DNA from: CAIQPO01 sp964648275
Lineage (GTDB): Bacteria > Patescibacteriota > Microgenomatia > UBA1400 > MFAQ01
Assembly (NCBI GenBank): GCA_964648275.1
Contig: CAZYOB010000014.1
Location: 1 to 23,413 of the forward strand
Direction: 5' to 3'
Length of the DNA: 23,413 nt
Shown here: positions 1 to 7,277 of the stretch, piece by piece
Layout: every line of letters starts with the position of its first letter
Numbering within the stretch: position 1 is the stretch's first letter
The notes under the pieces: generated by a model
The model's input: the letters and a program-made list of their open reading frames with translations, nothing else
Databases searched by the model: none
What the model was told of the DNA's origin: nothing
Program-made: the position numbers and the translations under genes

Positions 1-28
1 AGCGCTCTACCAGATGAGCTAACGGCCC
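1..28 (-). tRNA. partial tRNA, 5' portion (identity undetermined)
   Basis: Read on the minus strand from base 28, the sequence gives a 7-nt acceptor strand (GGGCCGT), T8-A9, and a complete D arm with stem GCTC/GAGC and a GG-containing loop. The window edge cuts the gene before the anticodon, so the amino acid cannot be assigned. The D arm is nearly identical to that of the complete tRNA-Ile at 21809-21882. A TATATT box lies a few bases upstream (about 36-41, minus strand), after the terminator-like hairpin at 45-67. Confidence 0.85.
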
Positions 29-44
29 GTACGATTAATATATT

Positions 45-67
45 AAAAAACTTCGCCTGCGCGAAGT
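45..67 (-). terminator. intrinsic terminator-like hairpin upstream of the partial tRNA
   Basis: On the minus strand ACTTCGC and GCGAAGT form a 7-bp stem with a 4-nt loop, followed by six T (bases 45-50). It would end a minus-strand transcript just before the tRNA, but no minus-strand gene is visible between here and 206. It is either the end of a short unannotated RNA or a barrier isolating the tRNA from antisense transcription. Confidence 0.6.
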
Positions 68-170
68 CAGATTTTACTACAATGAACGCAAAAGGGCTAG
101 GGGCCTTTTTGTATTATTTTTTGAGTAGAAATCATAAAGTCGCGGGGACAAGGGATAATATACCAAACTA

Positions 171-199
171 TTGGTTTTTACGCAAGCTGGCACTATACT
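171..199 (+). promoter_or_regulatory. promoter predicting a leaderless mRNA for the 206 gene
   Basis: TTGGTT at 171-176, a 17-bp spacer, then TATACT at 194-199. The ATG at 206 is the seventh base after the -10 box, where transcription is expected to begin. No Shine-Dalgarno lies upstream of the ATG. Confidence 0.6.
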
Positions 200-205
200 A
201 AATCA

Positions 206-1426
206 ATGCCCGATGAAGGTTATCTTCATAGTGCTCCGACATCAACCGAACAGGGGACTTCCTCTCCGGAAGCTGTTCCCACGCCCCGCCTATCACCCCT
301 AGGAGGCAACCAGCCATTAATCCCCACTGCAGAGAAGATATTTCCGACCCTCGAATCAGCCTCAAAAGACTTTCCTGTACGGGATTCCAACACCCTATCC
401 GTCCACAACATCTTTCCTGATCAGTCTGATCAGAGCAAACCCCTGGGATTCCTCATGTTTGGGGCACTGTCTTTCATCTTCCTTTTGATCGTCTCTGCCT
501 TCGGGGTTGTCTACGCCATTGGCTACGACTATATCGGTATCGACAATCCCAAAATGGAACAGAATATCGCTCATTTCATCCAAAACTTCTCTTTTATGCC
601 CAAAACCGCCGACTTTCTTCTGGAAAAATCAGCCCTCGCTCATATGGATCTCAGACAGCATAGCTTTGATATCAGCCTCGAATCAAGCCACCCCTCTCTT
701 ACCTCCCGGCTCTCGACCAGCTCGGCCGTTATAAAGTTCACAGGAAGCGCCGATTACGCACAATCCCAAAACCCGCAGATATCATTCGTCGCCATTGGAA
801 AGAATATCAATCTCGATGGAGTGATCGCCAACGACAACCTATTCTTTAGATCTCATTCTCTTCTACCCGGCTTTTCTTATATCCCACTTCAGGATTGGGT
901 CCGCTACGACCTGATCAAGCACGTTAATACACTTCAAGACAAACTATCGGAGCATAAAGATCAATCGGTCGTCGATGGACTGGCTACTTTTGTTTCATCG
1001 ATGCTTCTTGATGAAAAGGTGATCAAAGAGAGCACTGTCACGGAAGAAATTCTTGACGGTACAAACGTCTATTTACTTCATTTCGAACCCAACCCAAGTC
1101 TAATCGACTACCTTGGTTTGGAAACTGCCAGCAAGCTCAAATATTCCAGCCCTGGTTTTAGACCGACCAATTACATTACCAAAGTGACCTTGGACATCTG
1201 GGTCAACAAAGCCAACTACCTAATACACCAGCTAATCCTCACGGGAAAAGCAAATTACGATCAAAACACCCAAAAACAGACCACCGATGAAAGACTAGTC
1301 ATTAAATTAGGCAACTATCACCAACCGGTTAATATCCAACCCCCTTCTTCTGCTACTGAATATGATCAACTGCTGATTCAAGCACCCTCAGCTTCTCCGG
1401 CCTCTTCTACCCAAACGTCCTATTAA
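206..1426 (+). CDS. membrane-anchored protein of unknown function
   Basis: 406 residues. A Pro/Ser/Thr-rich, probably disordered N-terminal region (1-78) is followed by one strong membrane segment (about 80-105) and a soluble, probably extracytoplasmic domain of about 300 residues. The C-terminal domain has alternating beta-type hydrophobic patterning (for example around 325-350), loosely reminiscent of LolA/LppX-type lipid-binding folds; that likeness is an inference and no motif proves it. The C-terminal tail is again Ser/Pro-rich. The ATG follows a TATACT -10 box by six bases, so the start fits a leaderless transcript. The gene converges with the DHH-like gene and overlaps its 3' end by 20 bases. 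I do not recognise a specific family. Confidence 0.85.
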   Translation: MPDEGYLHSAPTSTEQGTSSPEAVPTPRLSPLGGNQPLIPTAEKIFPTLESASKDFPVRDSNTLSVHNIFPDQSDQSKPLGFLMFGALSFIFLLIVSAFGVVYAIGYDYIGIDNPKMEQNIAHFIQNFSFMPKTADFLLEKSALAHMDLRQHSFDISLESSHPSLTSRLSTSSAVIKFTGSADYAQSQNPQISFVAIGKNINLDGVIANDNLFFRSHSLLPGFSYIPLQDWVRYDLIKHVNTLQDKLSEHKDQSVVDGLATFVSSMLLDEKVIKESTVTEEILDGTNVYLLHFEPNPSLIDYLGLETASKLKYSSPGFRPTNYITKVTLDIWVNKANYLIHQLILTGKANYDQNTQKQTTDERLVIKLGNYHQPVNIQPPSSATEYDQLLIQAPSASPASSTQTSY

Positions 1427-3230
1427 ACCAACCCCTCACCCTCTTCCAAGAGCTCCTCAATCCATTCATAAATCTCAATACCCTATACTCTCCCTCCATG
1501 TCTTGAGCTACCTGAACCGCAGCCTCACTTCTCTCAGCAGCTTGTTCGCCCTGTATCTCAGCCTCATCAAGAGCTTGACGAAGCCTCAAGTCCTCCATAA
1601 TTCGATGAACTTCATCCTGAACAGCAGCACTTTCCGCCGTCTGATGTTCTTCGGCCAAATCTTCCATGTCGGGCGGGGTCTCTGCTAATACCCCTTCTCT
1701 GAGGGTGCTTGGAATTGGTAATACCTGCTCTCTACTGACAGGTTCCATCTCTTCGACTGTCTCAACCTCCTGCTCCTTTGCTGGACCACCCTCAAGTACA
1801 TCTGTGAAGGCATCCAGCGTCGTCTCAGCTGTCTCGTCAGCCGTAGAAGGAGGCTCATCACCCACTAATACGTCTGTAAATGCTTTGAGGGGATCGTCCG
1901 TCTCGTTCTCTCTATTCTCCCCACCATTTTCCAAATATTCTGCCAACTTTCCTCTGGCTTTAACCTCCCCGCCGGTCAACATCTCCAGAACCTCTTTAAG
2001 TGTTATTTTTAATGCCACTCCATCTCTAGGCTTCATCCACATTTTTTCTCTCACCACGAACCCCTGATCAAAACGCACATTTAATGGTTTTTTTGACTGC
2101 ACAAAGAAACTGTCATCATCTGGATTCCACATCAAATATGTATCAAAACCCATACCGAATGCAGCGTCTCTCCCCATCGGCACTTGTTTTCCAATGTCCA
2201 CCAGGATTCTTCCAAGCTTGTCTGACTCCACATCAAATTCGGCTGCTTTCAGACTTATTATTGCGTTAATGGAATTTTCCACCCTTTCCTGCCTCTTTTC
2301 GGCTCTAGATAAAATACTTTCCCCACTTCCTCGATTCCATTCGTTGATCTGCCTGTCGGTCAAAACCTCCAGCGGATCTCGATATTTTTTGAAAAAATCA
2401 ACAATTTCGGTAAAATTTAGGTATGGCGACAAACCAAGCATTGTTTTGCTTGACTGTAAAAATGCCTTCGGGTTGTGCATCCCTGGATATTCACCGTTAT
2501 CAACGGCAGAAACGAACTCGATTGCTCCTTCCAAAGCGGCCGCCTCGAATACGTTATCCAAATCGATCAAGCCGGCTCTCCACAAAGTATCGTACAAATA
2601 TCCTGCCGTACTTGTCCCTGTAGGAGATTCGTCTCCGTGGTGATCAATGTAAAGGGTTTCTGTTTCTGCATCGAACTGAACTCCCTCTCTTCCGGAAGTA
2701 TCCATCACCATTGCCCCTTCCTTGCCCTGACCTTTATCCACATAAGTTATCTTGGTAGCCTCGGTACCCATCTTCTTATTCTTCTTGGCCACGATCCCTG
2801 CCAATTTACATAAATAGATGCATGCATCACCATCGGTGTCGGAGTAAGTCTTTAGGGTCATTTTTCCATCTGGCCCTCTTTCCGTCATTCCATGAGTAGC
2901 CAACTCTGTGATCGCCAGTCTTGCCAATTCTCTAAACGCTTTTCTCCCCTCCTCTGTTATCTCCACCATTCCTAGCTCACCCATCTTAGGAATTGCCTCG
3001 ATAGGAAGACCTCTCGACTCGGCTTTTGCTCTTACAAAAGCCAGAAAGGTTTCTGCATTTGCCCCCTCGGCTTGTTTATTTTTCCTAAATTCCTCCCATG
3101 TTGTTTCCGGGGTGATATCCTTTTTCTCCAGTTTGTTTTCTTCTTGCTGCCCTTTTGTCCGCAAAGCATCCATAATCTCTGCAGGATCTGCATTAATACC
3201 AAAACGCGTTTCGTGACGTCTCTCTCCCAT
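1407..3230 (-). CDS. DHH-superfamily phosphoesterase-like protein with acidic C-terminal tail
   Basis: 607 residues. After a charged N-terminal region, residues 129-250 carry DHH-phosphoesterase-like motifs: SDTDGDA at 130-136 (compare the DxxGDAxxS motif I), an Asp in MDTSG at 176-180, IDHH at 195-198, and VDNG at 243-246. Known DHH enzymes are Mn-dependent (RecJ, nanoRNase/pAp phosphatase, c-di-AMP phosphodiesterase). No clear DHHA1 domain is visible, so the substrate is unknown. Residues 440-580 are very Glu/Asp-rich and contain a repeated AFTDVL motif (450-455 and 474-479); the last about 20 residues are basic and aromatic. The ATG is six bases after TATGAT (3242-3237), consistent with leaderless translation. 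It is divergent from the 3308 gene. Confidence 0.8.
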   Translation of the reverse strand: MGERRHETRFGINADPAEIMDALRTKGQQEENKLEKKDITPETTWEEFRKNKQAEGANAETFLAFVRAKAESRGLPIEAIPKMGELGMVEITEEGRKAFRELARLAITELATHGMTERGPDGKMTLKTYSDTDGDACIYLCKLAGIVAKKNKKMGTEATKITYVDKGQGKEGAMVMDTSGREGVQFDAETETLYIDHHGDESPTGTSTAGYLYDTLWRAGLIDLDNVFEAAALEGAIEFVSAVDNGEYPGMHNPKAFLQSSKTMLGLSPYLNFTEIVDFFKKYRDPLEVLTDRQINEWNRGSGESILSRAEKRQERVENSINAIISLKAAEFDVESDKLGRILVDIGKQVPMGRDAAFGMGFDTYLMWNPDDDSFFVQSKKPLNVRFDQGFVVREKMWMKPRDGVALKITLKEVLEMLTGGEVKARGKLAEYLENGGENRENETDDPLKAFTDVLVGDEPPSTADETAETTLDAFTDVLEGGPAKEQEVETVEEMEPVSREQVLPIPSTLREGVLAETPPDMEDLAEEHQTAESAAVQDEVHRIMEDLRLRQALDEAEIQGEQAAERSEAAVQVAQDMEGEYRVLRFMNGLRSSWKRVRGWFNRTFG

Positions 3231-3236
3231 TAATTA

Positions 3237-3242
3237 ATCATA
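3237..3242 (-). promoter_or_regulatory. -10 box (leaderless type) of the DHH-like gene
   Basis: TATGAT on the minus strand ends six bases before the ATG at 3230. There is no Shine-Dalgarno in the intervening six bases and no convincing -35 box. Confidence 0.45.
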
Positions 3243-3270
3243 ACCAATTTACAGACAGACTACCACTATT

Positions 3271-3303
3271 TGCTACAATAGCGCAGTACTTTTAAAAGGA
3301 GGT
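3271..3303 (+). promoter_or_regulatory. extended -10 promoter and strong Shine-Dalgarno of the 3308 gene
   Basis: TGC-TACAAT (3271-3279) is an extended -10 box. It is followed about 15 bases later by AAAGGAGGT (ending at 3303), which complements the 16S 3' end seen at 23262-23272 almost perfectly. The ATG follows at 3308. Confidence 0.65.
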
Positions 3304-3307
3304 CGGC

Positions 3308-3568
3308 ATGAAGAAGAATACAGATCGGCTCTCGATTCTTTGTTACTACCGTGATGATTCGGTTATTACCCATGCGATACATGCAATTGACACCTGGTCA
3401 TTAGAAGAAAAAGGCCACCGCCAATTCGGCTGGTTCAAGAAATCCCCCAATATAGTTTCTCTCTTTATCGTCCTGCCTTCAGAGATTAGTCCGTCTCGAA
3501 AAACTGCTTTGTACACCCATCTCATACATATTCCTGGCCTGGGCTTCATCAATACCTCTTTCAACTAA
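3308..3568 (+). CDS. small protein of unknown function
   Basis: 86 residues, no recognisable family. The sequence is mixed, with several His and Trp residues (ITHAIHAIDTW near 20-30) and a hydrophobic stretch around 49-57, and no clear signal peptide. It is supported as a real gene by an extended -10 box, a near-perfect Shine-Dalgarno five bases before the ATG, and a strong hairpin immediately after its stop. An overlapping minus-strand ORF (3346-3564) has none of these signals and is a shadow. It stands alone, divergent from the DHH-like gene and convergent with the HAD gene. Confidence 0.75.
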   Translation: MKKNTDRLSILCYYRDDSVITHAIHAIDTWSLEEKGHRQFGWFKKSPNIVSLFIVLPSEISPSRKTALYTHLIHIPGLGFINTSFN

Positions 3569-3573
3569 GTTCG

Positions 3574-3606
3574 ATCCCCCGACTGTGTGCGGGGGATTCT
3601 ATTTCA
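3574..3606 (+). terminator. hairpin terminator between convergent genes
   Basis: ATCCCCC (3574-3580) pairs with GGGGGAT (3591-3597) around a 10-nt loop, followed by a T-rich but interrupted tract. It directly follows the stop of the 3308 gene and reaches the 3' end of the HAD gene at 3599, so it may act in both directions. Confidence 0.6.
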
Positions 3607-4237
3607 AAAATCTGGATAGCTCTCCGAAACTCCTTATCGTATACGTGCTTTTCCAACCTTCCTGCAATCGTCTGGCATAAAACTCTTCATATCTTTTTGG
3701 GTAATATAAGGCACTAGCCATTCCTGCATTTTTTGCCGCCATGATGTCTTTACCGGTATCTCCTACCATCAGCGCTTTGTCCGGTTCACCGCCTACCATC
3801 CCAATCGCCCTGTTCAGCATCATTGGGTCAGGCTTGTGTCGTTTCACATCCTCCTTGGCCAAAAACACATCAACAAGATTCATCAGACCATTTTTCTGCA
3901 TCGCCGGTTCAACATATTTTCTCTTTGATGAAGACACCACCGCTACTTTTCCTCCCAACTTTTTAATATTCTCTATCAATTCCTTCGCTCCAGGATTTAA
4001 CTCTACAAAAGGCAACTTGGGCATCAACTCCACTTCCATTCTGGTAAAAAATTCTTCCTGGTTTTCAATTCCCATTCTGCTGGGACCTTCCCAGTCACCG
4101 ATTACTTTTTCTCCAATCTGCTTGTACGTCACTCTCTTTCCATATTCAGCAAACACTTTCTGAAACGCTTCGAACCACATTGGTAACGAATTTCCCAAGC
4201 TACCATCCCAATCGAATAAGAAATATTTGTATTTCAT
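3599..4237 (-). CDS. HAD-superfamily hydrolase (phosphoglycolate phosphatase-like)
   Basis: 212 residues with all four HAD motifs. Motif I is FDWDGSLGNS (nucleophile D9, acid/base D11), motif II is the VVSSS region (101-104), motif III is K135 in HKPDP, and motif IV is GDTGKD (D160, D164). The helical cap between 15 and 85 is typical of subfamily I, the phosphoglycolate/beta-phosphoglucomutase type. These enzymes dephosphorylate small phosphometabolites through an aspartyl-phosphate in the cytoplasm; the actual substrate cannot be read from sequence. Motif I has Ser-Leu-Gly where most members have Thr-Leu-x-Asp. The ATG lies seven bases after a TAGAAT box (4250-4245), suggesting a leaderless mRNA. 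The gene lies 115 bases downstream of the GGDEF-like gene. Confidence 0.9.
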   Translation of the reverse strand: MKYKYFLFDWDGSLGNSLPMWFEAFQKVFAEYGKRVTYKQIGEKVIGDWEGPSRMGIENQEEFFTRMEVELMPKLPFVELNPGAKELIENIKKLGGKVAVVSSSKRKYVEPAMQKNGLMNLVDVFLAKEDVKRHKPDPMMLNRAIGMVGGEPDKALMVGDTGKDIMAAKNAGMASALYYPKRYEEFYARRLQEGWKSTYTIRSFGELSRFLK

Positions 4238-4244
4238 TACCTCT

Positions 4245-4250
4245 ATTCTA
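4245..4250 (-). promoter_or_regulatory. -10 box (leaderless type) of the HAD gene
   Basis: TAGAAT on the minus strand, seven bases before the ATG. The intervening AGAGGTA contains GAGGT, but only two bases before the ATG, which is too close for normal Shine-Dalgarno use. Confidence 0.45.
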
Positions 4251-4352
4251 CTACGTTCGTTTGCCTATAATATGTTAAATTCACCATCAATACTGTTTTT
4301 CAGCAAAAATAAGCTTTCTATAAGATATTTTGTATCGGCATTTTTGCGCATT

Positions 4353-6056
4353 TTATTCAATCCCCATAATTCTCTTCCAATTCTCCCTTCCATCAGGCCC
4401 TTGACTGACCATCTCACTAAGATATTTAGAGAAAGAATTACCCTCGTCTGCGATTTTTCCTTGACTGAATTTTCCTGTCCAGTGGCGCATTACGGTACTC
4501 CACATTTTCTTCAGGTTCCCATCCCCAACATCCGGTAGGAATGTTCTGCCAACAGAACCCACTGCATAAATTGACTGAGCGTCTCCCATCATCGCCATTG
4601 TCATTACCTCAAGCTTTTTTCTCCCCTTCCACTCACCGTTTACCTCCCCAAATAGATGCCTCTGATACTTTTCAAAAACTGCCCTGTATATCAGTTCTTC
4701 TGTCTTACCGATCAATAACTGACTGTTTTTTAGCTCATCCTCATCCATCTCCTGGGCTAGTTGAATCTTGATTGTCTCAACGAACTCCTCATATTCGCTT
4801 GATCCCTGGTCACCCAAAGGCCGATTGCTTTCAAAATAATTCACCACTTCCTCCATCACAGGCATCCCTTCGCTGACTGTCCCCACCTGACAATAATCCA
4901 TTCTCAGCTCAACCTTCGGATCAAGCAGACCACTACCGGGCTGAAAATATATACTTTCTGAGACGGATTCAAAATGACGCCGCAGTTCATCTTTAAAATC
5001 CCAAATGAATCTAGATTGCTCACTGCTGACTCCTTCACCACTATTGACACTGGGAACTATATTATTAATATAGTTTCGAAAAATTGTGTAGGCCTCCATC
5101 CTCTCTTTCTTCTCCTCCGCTGAAAAGTCCTTCTCATCTTCTCCCAAAAGAACAGGTCTGTCTTTGGAAAATGTAGTGTTCTTTATCACCCAATCCATGA
5201 CCCTCACCATCTTTTTTAATCTCAACTTTCTCTCACCCAATCGTTTATTCATCGGCTCGCTTCTCATGTTCAAGTCGACCCTCATTATGAATTCATCACC
5301 CCCACCGGGATTTAGCCTCCCCGGTTCAAATTTCACTCCCAACTCTTTTAGCTCATCCAGCCAACCCCTCTGCTTGGAACCTTCGGGGAAATACAGATTC
5401 AATGCCACATTAGCCTCTTTTCCGGATTCATCCATTTCAGAATAAATACCCCCCTCGCCCTCGGCTAAATACTCAGCCACCGAGATTAATCCACTAGCCA
5501 TCAACTTTATCCTGTCGTCGAATTCCTCACCCAGCTCTTCCACACCCCTGTGGAACAGCATCATATCCATCACTATTTCCACCGTGTCTTCCATAACATC
5601 CCACTTTTCTTCTTTATCCCAAATCCTCATCATCAACTTCGCATCAGCGCCTATTAACCCCTCTCCGGTAGCCAAACCGGTTTTAGGGTCCACCGCAGCA
5701 GACTCACCTGCACGCACCGACCTGTCTAATGCTCTTTCGGCGGTCTTACTTAAACCTTCTATCTGCTCTTGAATCCTGTTAGCCATGTTCTCCATTCCGT
5801 TTGCCCTTAAAAGATCCAGCTCTTCCTGCAAAACCCTGATCCTGTTTTGAACGCTCTCTTTATCCTCTTCCGCCGCCCTAAGCAAGGCTACACTTCTTGC
5901 CCCCTCCTTTTTAACCCCCGCTCTCTTTTTATCTATCAACTCAGACTCATTCAATTTTCCTGAGATTTCATTTACGAAAACCACCAAACTTTTCTCGGTA
6001 TCCTTCCTCATTTCCGTCAAAAAACCTCCTTGATCCCACAACCCATTTGATTCCAT
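4353..6056 (-). CDS. large protein with a divergent GGDEF-type domain
   Basis: 567 residues with no signal peptide or membrane segment. Residues about 40-115 are a charged helical, coiled-coil-like region. A divergent GGDEF domain then runs from DPKTGL (123-128, compare D-x-LTGL) through IVMDMMLF (161-168, position of the metal-binding DxDxFK strand; D164 kept, the second Asp replaced by Met) to GGGDEF at 251-256 followed by a hydrophobic strand. Between the start motif and GGDEF there are about 129 residues, against roughly 70 in typical diguanylate cyclases, so an insertion is likely. No RxxD inhibitory site is visible. The C-terminal half (300-567) is helical and unrecognised. Diguanylate cyclase activity is possible but unproven. 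The start region shows no convincing Shine-Dalgarno. Confidence 0.7.
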   Translation of the reverse strand: MESNGLWDQGGFLTEMRKDTEKSLVVFVNEISGKLNESELIDKKRAGVKKEGARSVALLRAAEEDKESVQNRIRVLQEELDLLRANGMENMANRIQEQIEGLSKTAERALDRSVRAGESAAVDPKTGLATGEGLIGADAKLMMRIWDKEEKWDVMEDTVEIVMDMMLFHRGVEELGEEFDDRIKLMASGLISVAEYLAEGEGGIYSEMDESGKEANVALNLYFPEGSKQRGWLDELKELGVKFEPGRLNPGGGDEFIMRVDLNMRSEPMNKRLGERKLRLKKMVRVMDWVIKNTTFSKDRPVLLGEDEKDFSAEEKKERMEAYTIFRNYINNIVPSVNSGEGVSSEQSRFIWDFKDELRRHFESVSESIYFQPGSGLLDPKVELRMDYCQVGTVSEGMPVMEEVVNYFESNRPLGDQGSSEYEEFVETIKIQLAQEMDEDELKNSQLLIGKTEELIYRAVFEKYQRHLFGEVNGEWKGRKKLEVMTMAMMGDAQSIYAVGSVGRTFLPDVGDGNLKKMWSTVMRHWTGKFSQGKIADEGNSFSKYLSEMVSQGPDGRENWKRIMGIE

Positions 6057-6131
6057 AATTCAGCTTACCTTTTTTATGCCCATTCAACAAGCGTTCTGCC
6101 AGGTTAGAAGATGAAATAATAGTCCTATAAC

Positions 6132-6194
6132 TTGAAAATAAACTATTTAAATGCTAAAATCCGTGAAACGCACCTTAAACCTTACCTGAAGGAG
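6132..6194 (+). promoter_or_regulatory. promoter and Shine-Dalgarno that fix the start at 6201
   Basis: TTGAAA (6132-6137), a 17-bp spacer, and extended -10 TGC-TAAAAT (6152-6160). AAGGAGA follows at 6189-6195, six bases before ATG 6201. The open frame continues upstream to a TTG at 6132, but that codon is inside the -35 box, so the upstream extension is not translated. Confidence 0.75.
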
Positions 6195-6200
6195 ATTATG

Positions 6201-6644
6201 ATGAACAACAATCTTCCTTGCCCTGAAGACAGCTTGATCGTAGAATTCCTTAAATGGCTCCTGCCCACTGTCATTTTCGGTGGATTGCTAGGACTATTCT
6301 CATACTACCTGATCATGCTTGCCATTCCTGAATTATCCGAGCATTCAATCATGGTCTACGGCTTCATCGTCACATCGGCCATTATCATCGGACTTCCTCC
6401 CCGCACTGCTCTGATCAAAGACTACCCCCTGTGGCTCAACATCCTTGGAAACGCTATGGTCATTATTGGCACAACGGCCGCGATGATTGGACTGGGATTT
6501 CTAGTCACATATTTCTTGTCACCAAAAGTCTTCCAGTGGTTGTCTGCCAATTGGCTTTCTTTTTTCCCTGTTCTATGCCTCTGGATATTTATCGAGAATG
6601 TCTTGACTACCGGCTGGATCTGGCTCCGGAATCTGCTTCATTAA
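6201..6644 (+). CDS. small four-helix integral membrane protein
   Basis: 147 residues from the ATG at 6201. That start has a good Shine-Dalgarno six bases upstream; an ATG at 6198 is possible but too close to it. There are four hydrophobic segments, at about residues 13-38, 46-65, 78-104 and 114-138, joined by short loops, with a Pro-Pro-Arg turn after the second. No family is recognised and no charged catalytic motif is seen. It is transcribed alone from a well-formed promoter and ends in a strong intrinsic terminator at 6653-6678. A role in envelope physiology or transport is only a guess. Confidence 0.8.
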   Translation: MNNNLPCPEDSLIVEFLKWLLPTVIFGGLLGLFSYYLIMLAIPELSEHSIMVYGFIVTSAIIIGLPPRTALIKDYPLWLNILGNAMVIIGTTAAMIGLGFLVTYFLSPKVFQWLSANWLSFFPVLCLWIFIENVLTTGWIWLRNLLH

Positions 6645-6652
6645 ACCTCAAA

Positions 6653-6678
6653 CCCTCCCCACATCGGGGAGGGTTTTT
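6653..6678 (+). terminator. strong intrinsic terminator
   Basis: CCCTCCCC and GGGGAGGG form an 8-bp GC-rich stem with a 5-nt loop, followed by TTTTT. It ends the 6201 gene and lies 17 bases from the 3' end of the convergent gene at 6695, which it may also terminate. Confidence 0.9.
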
Positions 6679-6694
6679 CACTATTATCAGCTCC

Positions 6695-7201
6695 TTATTT
6701 CAAATCTCCACAAGCTGTGTAGACCGAAGATTCCTCTACGGACTTATGGATATTAACCGCCAAAGGCAGCATTGTCGTAAACAACTCCTCATAGTCAACA
6801 TCCACCACAGATACAGATTTACCATCGACTACGTTAGTCAATGGATACTTGACCGCTCCGGGATTAGGACATTTCCCGACGTGAATATGTGCCGGTTGGG
6901 GGACATCACTCTTCTTTCCTACCATCGTTATAGTCACTCTTGTCGAACCGTTCATCGGCTCAAACACAGCTTCACCATTTTGCCCTGAAGCGCCGGTTTG
7001 TTCCAACTCAATTGTCTTTGGCGCTACGGTCGGAGTCGGTTCACCGGTATCTGTCGCCGTTGCTGCCGGAGTGGCTATTGCGCTCACCTCAGTATCCTCC
7101 ATCGTTTCAGTTGTTGTTTCCTGAGGTCTTGCCAACAGGAACCACCCACCGAGAATCAAGACCAAAAGAAGCACCATCACCCATAAAGTATTTTTTGACA
7201 T
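6695..7201 (-). CDS. membrane-anchored extracytoplasmic HIHxG domain protein (paralog of 8254)
   Basis: 168 residues: an uncleaved or signal-type N-terminal membrane segment (5-24), a Thr/Ala/Pro linker (about 28-65), then a compact domain with QPAHIHVGKC, PGAVKYPL, LAVNIHKS and a C-terminal ACGDLK. The spaced His residues (HIH and NIH) and two Cys (one after the first motif, one near the C-terminus) suggest a beta-sandwich with a disulfide and possibly a metal site, similar in style to CHRD or Cu/Zn-superoxide-dismutase-like domains. That fold link is inference. It shares most of its domain with the lipoprotein at 8254-8700. A TTGACA box and a perfect inverted repeat lie immediately upstream. 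Confidence 0.85.
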   Translation of the reverse strand: MSKNTLWVMVLLLVLILGGWFLLARPQETTTETMEDTEVSAIATPAATATDTGEPTPTVAPKTIELEQTGASGQNGEAVFEPMNGSTRVTITMVGKKSDVPQPAHIHVGKCPNPGAVKYPLTNVVDGKSVSVVDVDYEELFTTMLPLAVNIHKSVEESSVYTACGDLK

Positions 7202-7206
7202 CTTCG

Positions 7207-7233
7207 ATAATAATATTGATAATATTATTATCT
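7207..7233. repeat. perfect 12-bp inverted repeat between promoter and start codon
   Basis: GATAATAATATT, a 3-base centre, then AATATTATTATC form a perfect AT-only dyad apart from its terminal G/C. It lies six bases before the ATG of the 6695-7201 gene and overlaps the expected -10/+1 region downstream of TTGACA. This is where a repressor operator would sit; as RNA it could form a weak hairpin at the 5' end of the message. Confidence 0.7.
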
Positions 7234-7258
7234 AGACATACCCTACCTGATTTGTCAA
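7227..7258 (-). promoter_or_regulatory. probable promoter of the 6695-7201 gene
   Basis: A consensus TTGACA lies at 7258-7253 on the minus strand. The -10 is ambiguous: TAGATA falls at an 18-bp spacing and GATAAT at 20 bp, both at the edge of the inverted repeat. Confidence 0.5.
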
Positions 7259-7277
7259 CAATATTACAAAGCTCTCC

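Noticed and set aside
1503..2813. Several plus-strand ORFs inside the DHH-like gene
   Set aside because: Low-complexity Ser/Leu-rich products of the antisense strand of a Glu/Arg-rich gene; no start signals. They are shadows.
3346..3564. Minus-strand 72-aa ORF opposite the 3308 gene
   Set aside because: No promoter, no ribosome-binding site, and it lies antisense to an ORF that has all three expression signals.
4260..4352. TATAAT at about 4266 as a plus-strand promoter
   Set aside because: No plus-strand gene with supporting signals follows; the sequence downstream is antisense to the GGDEF-like gene.
6132..6200. N-terminal extension of the membrane protein from TTG 6132
   Set aside because: It overlaps a well-formed promoter, and the Shine-Dalgarno points to 6201.
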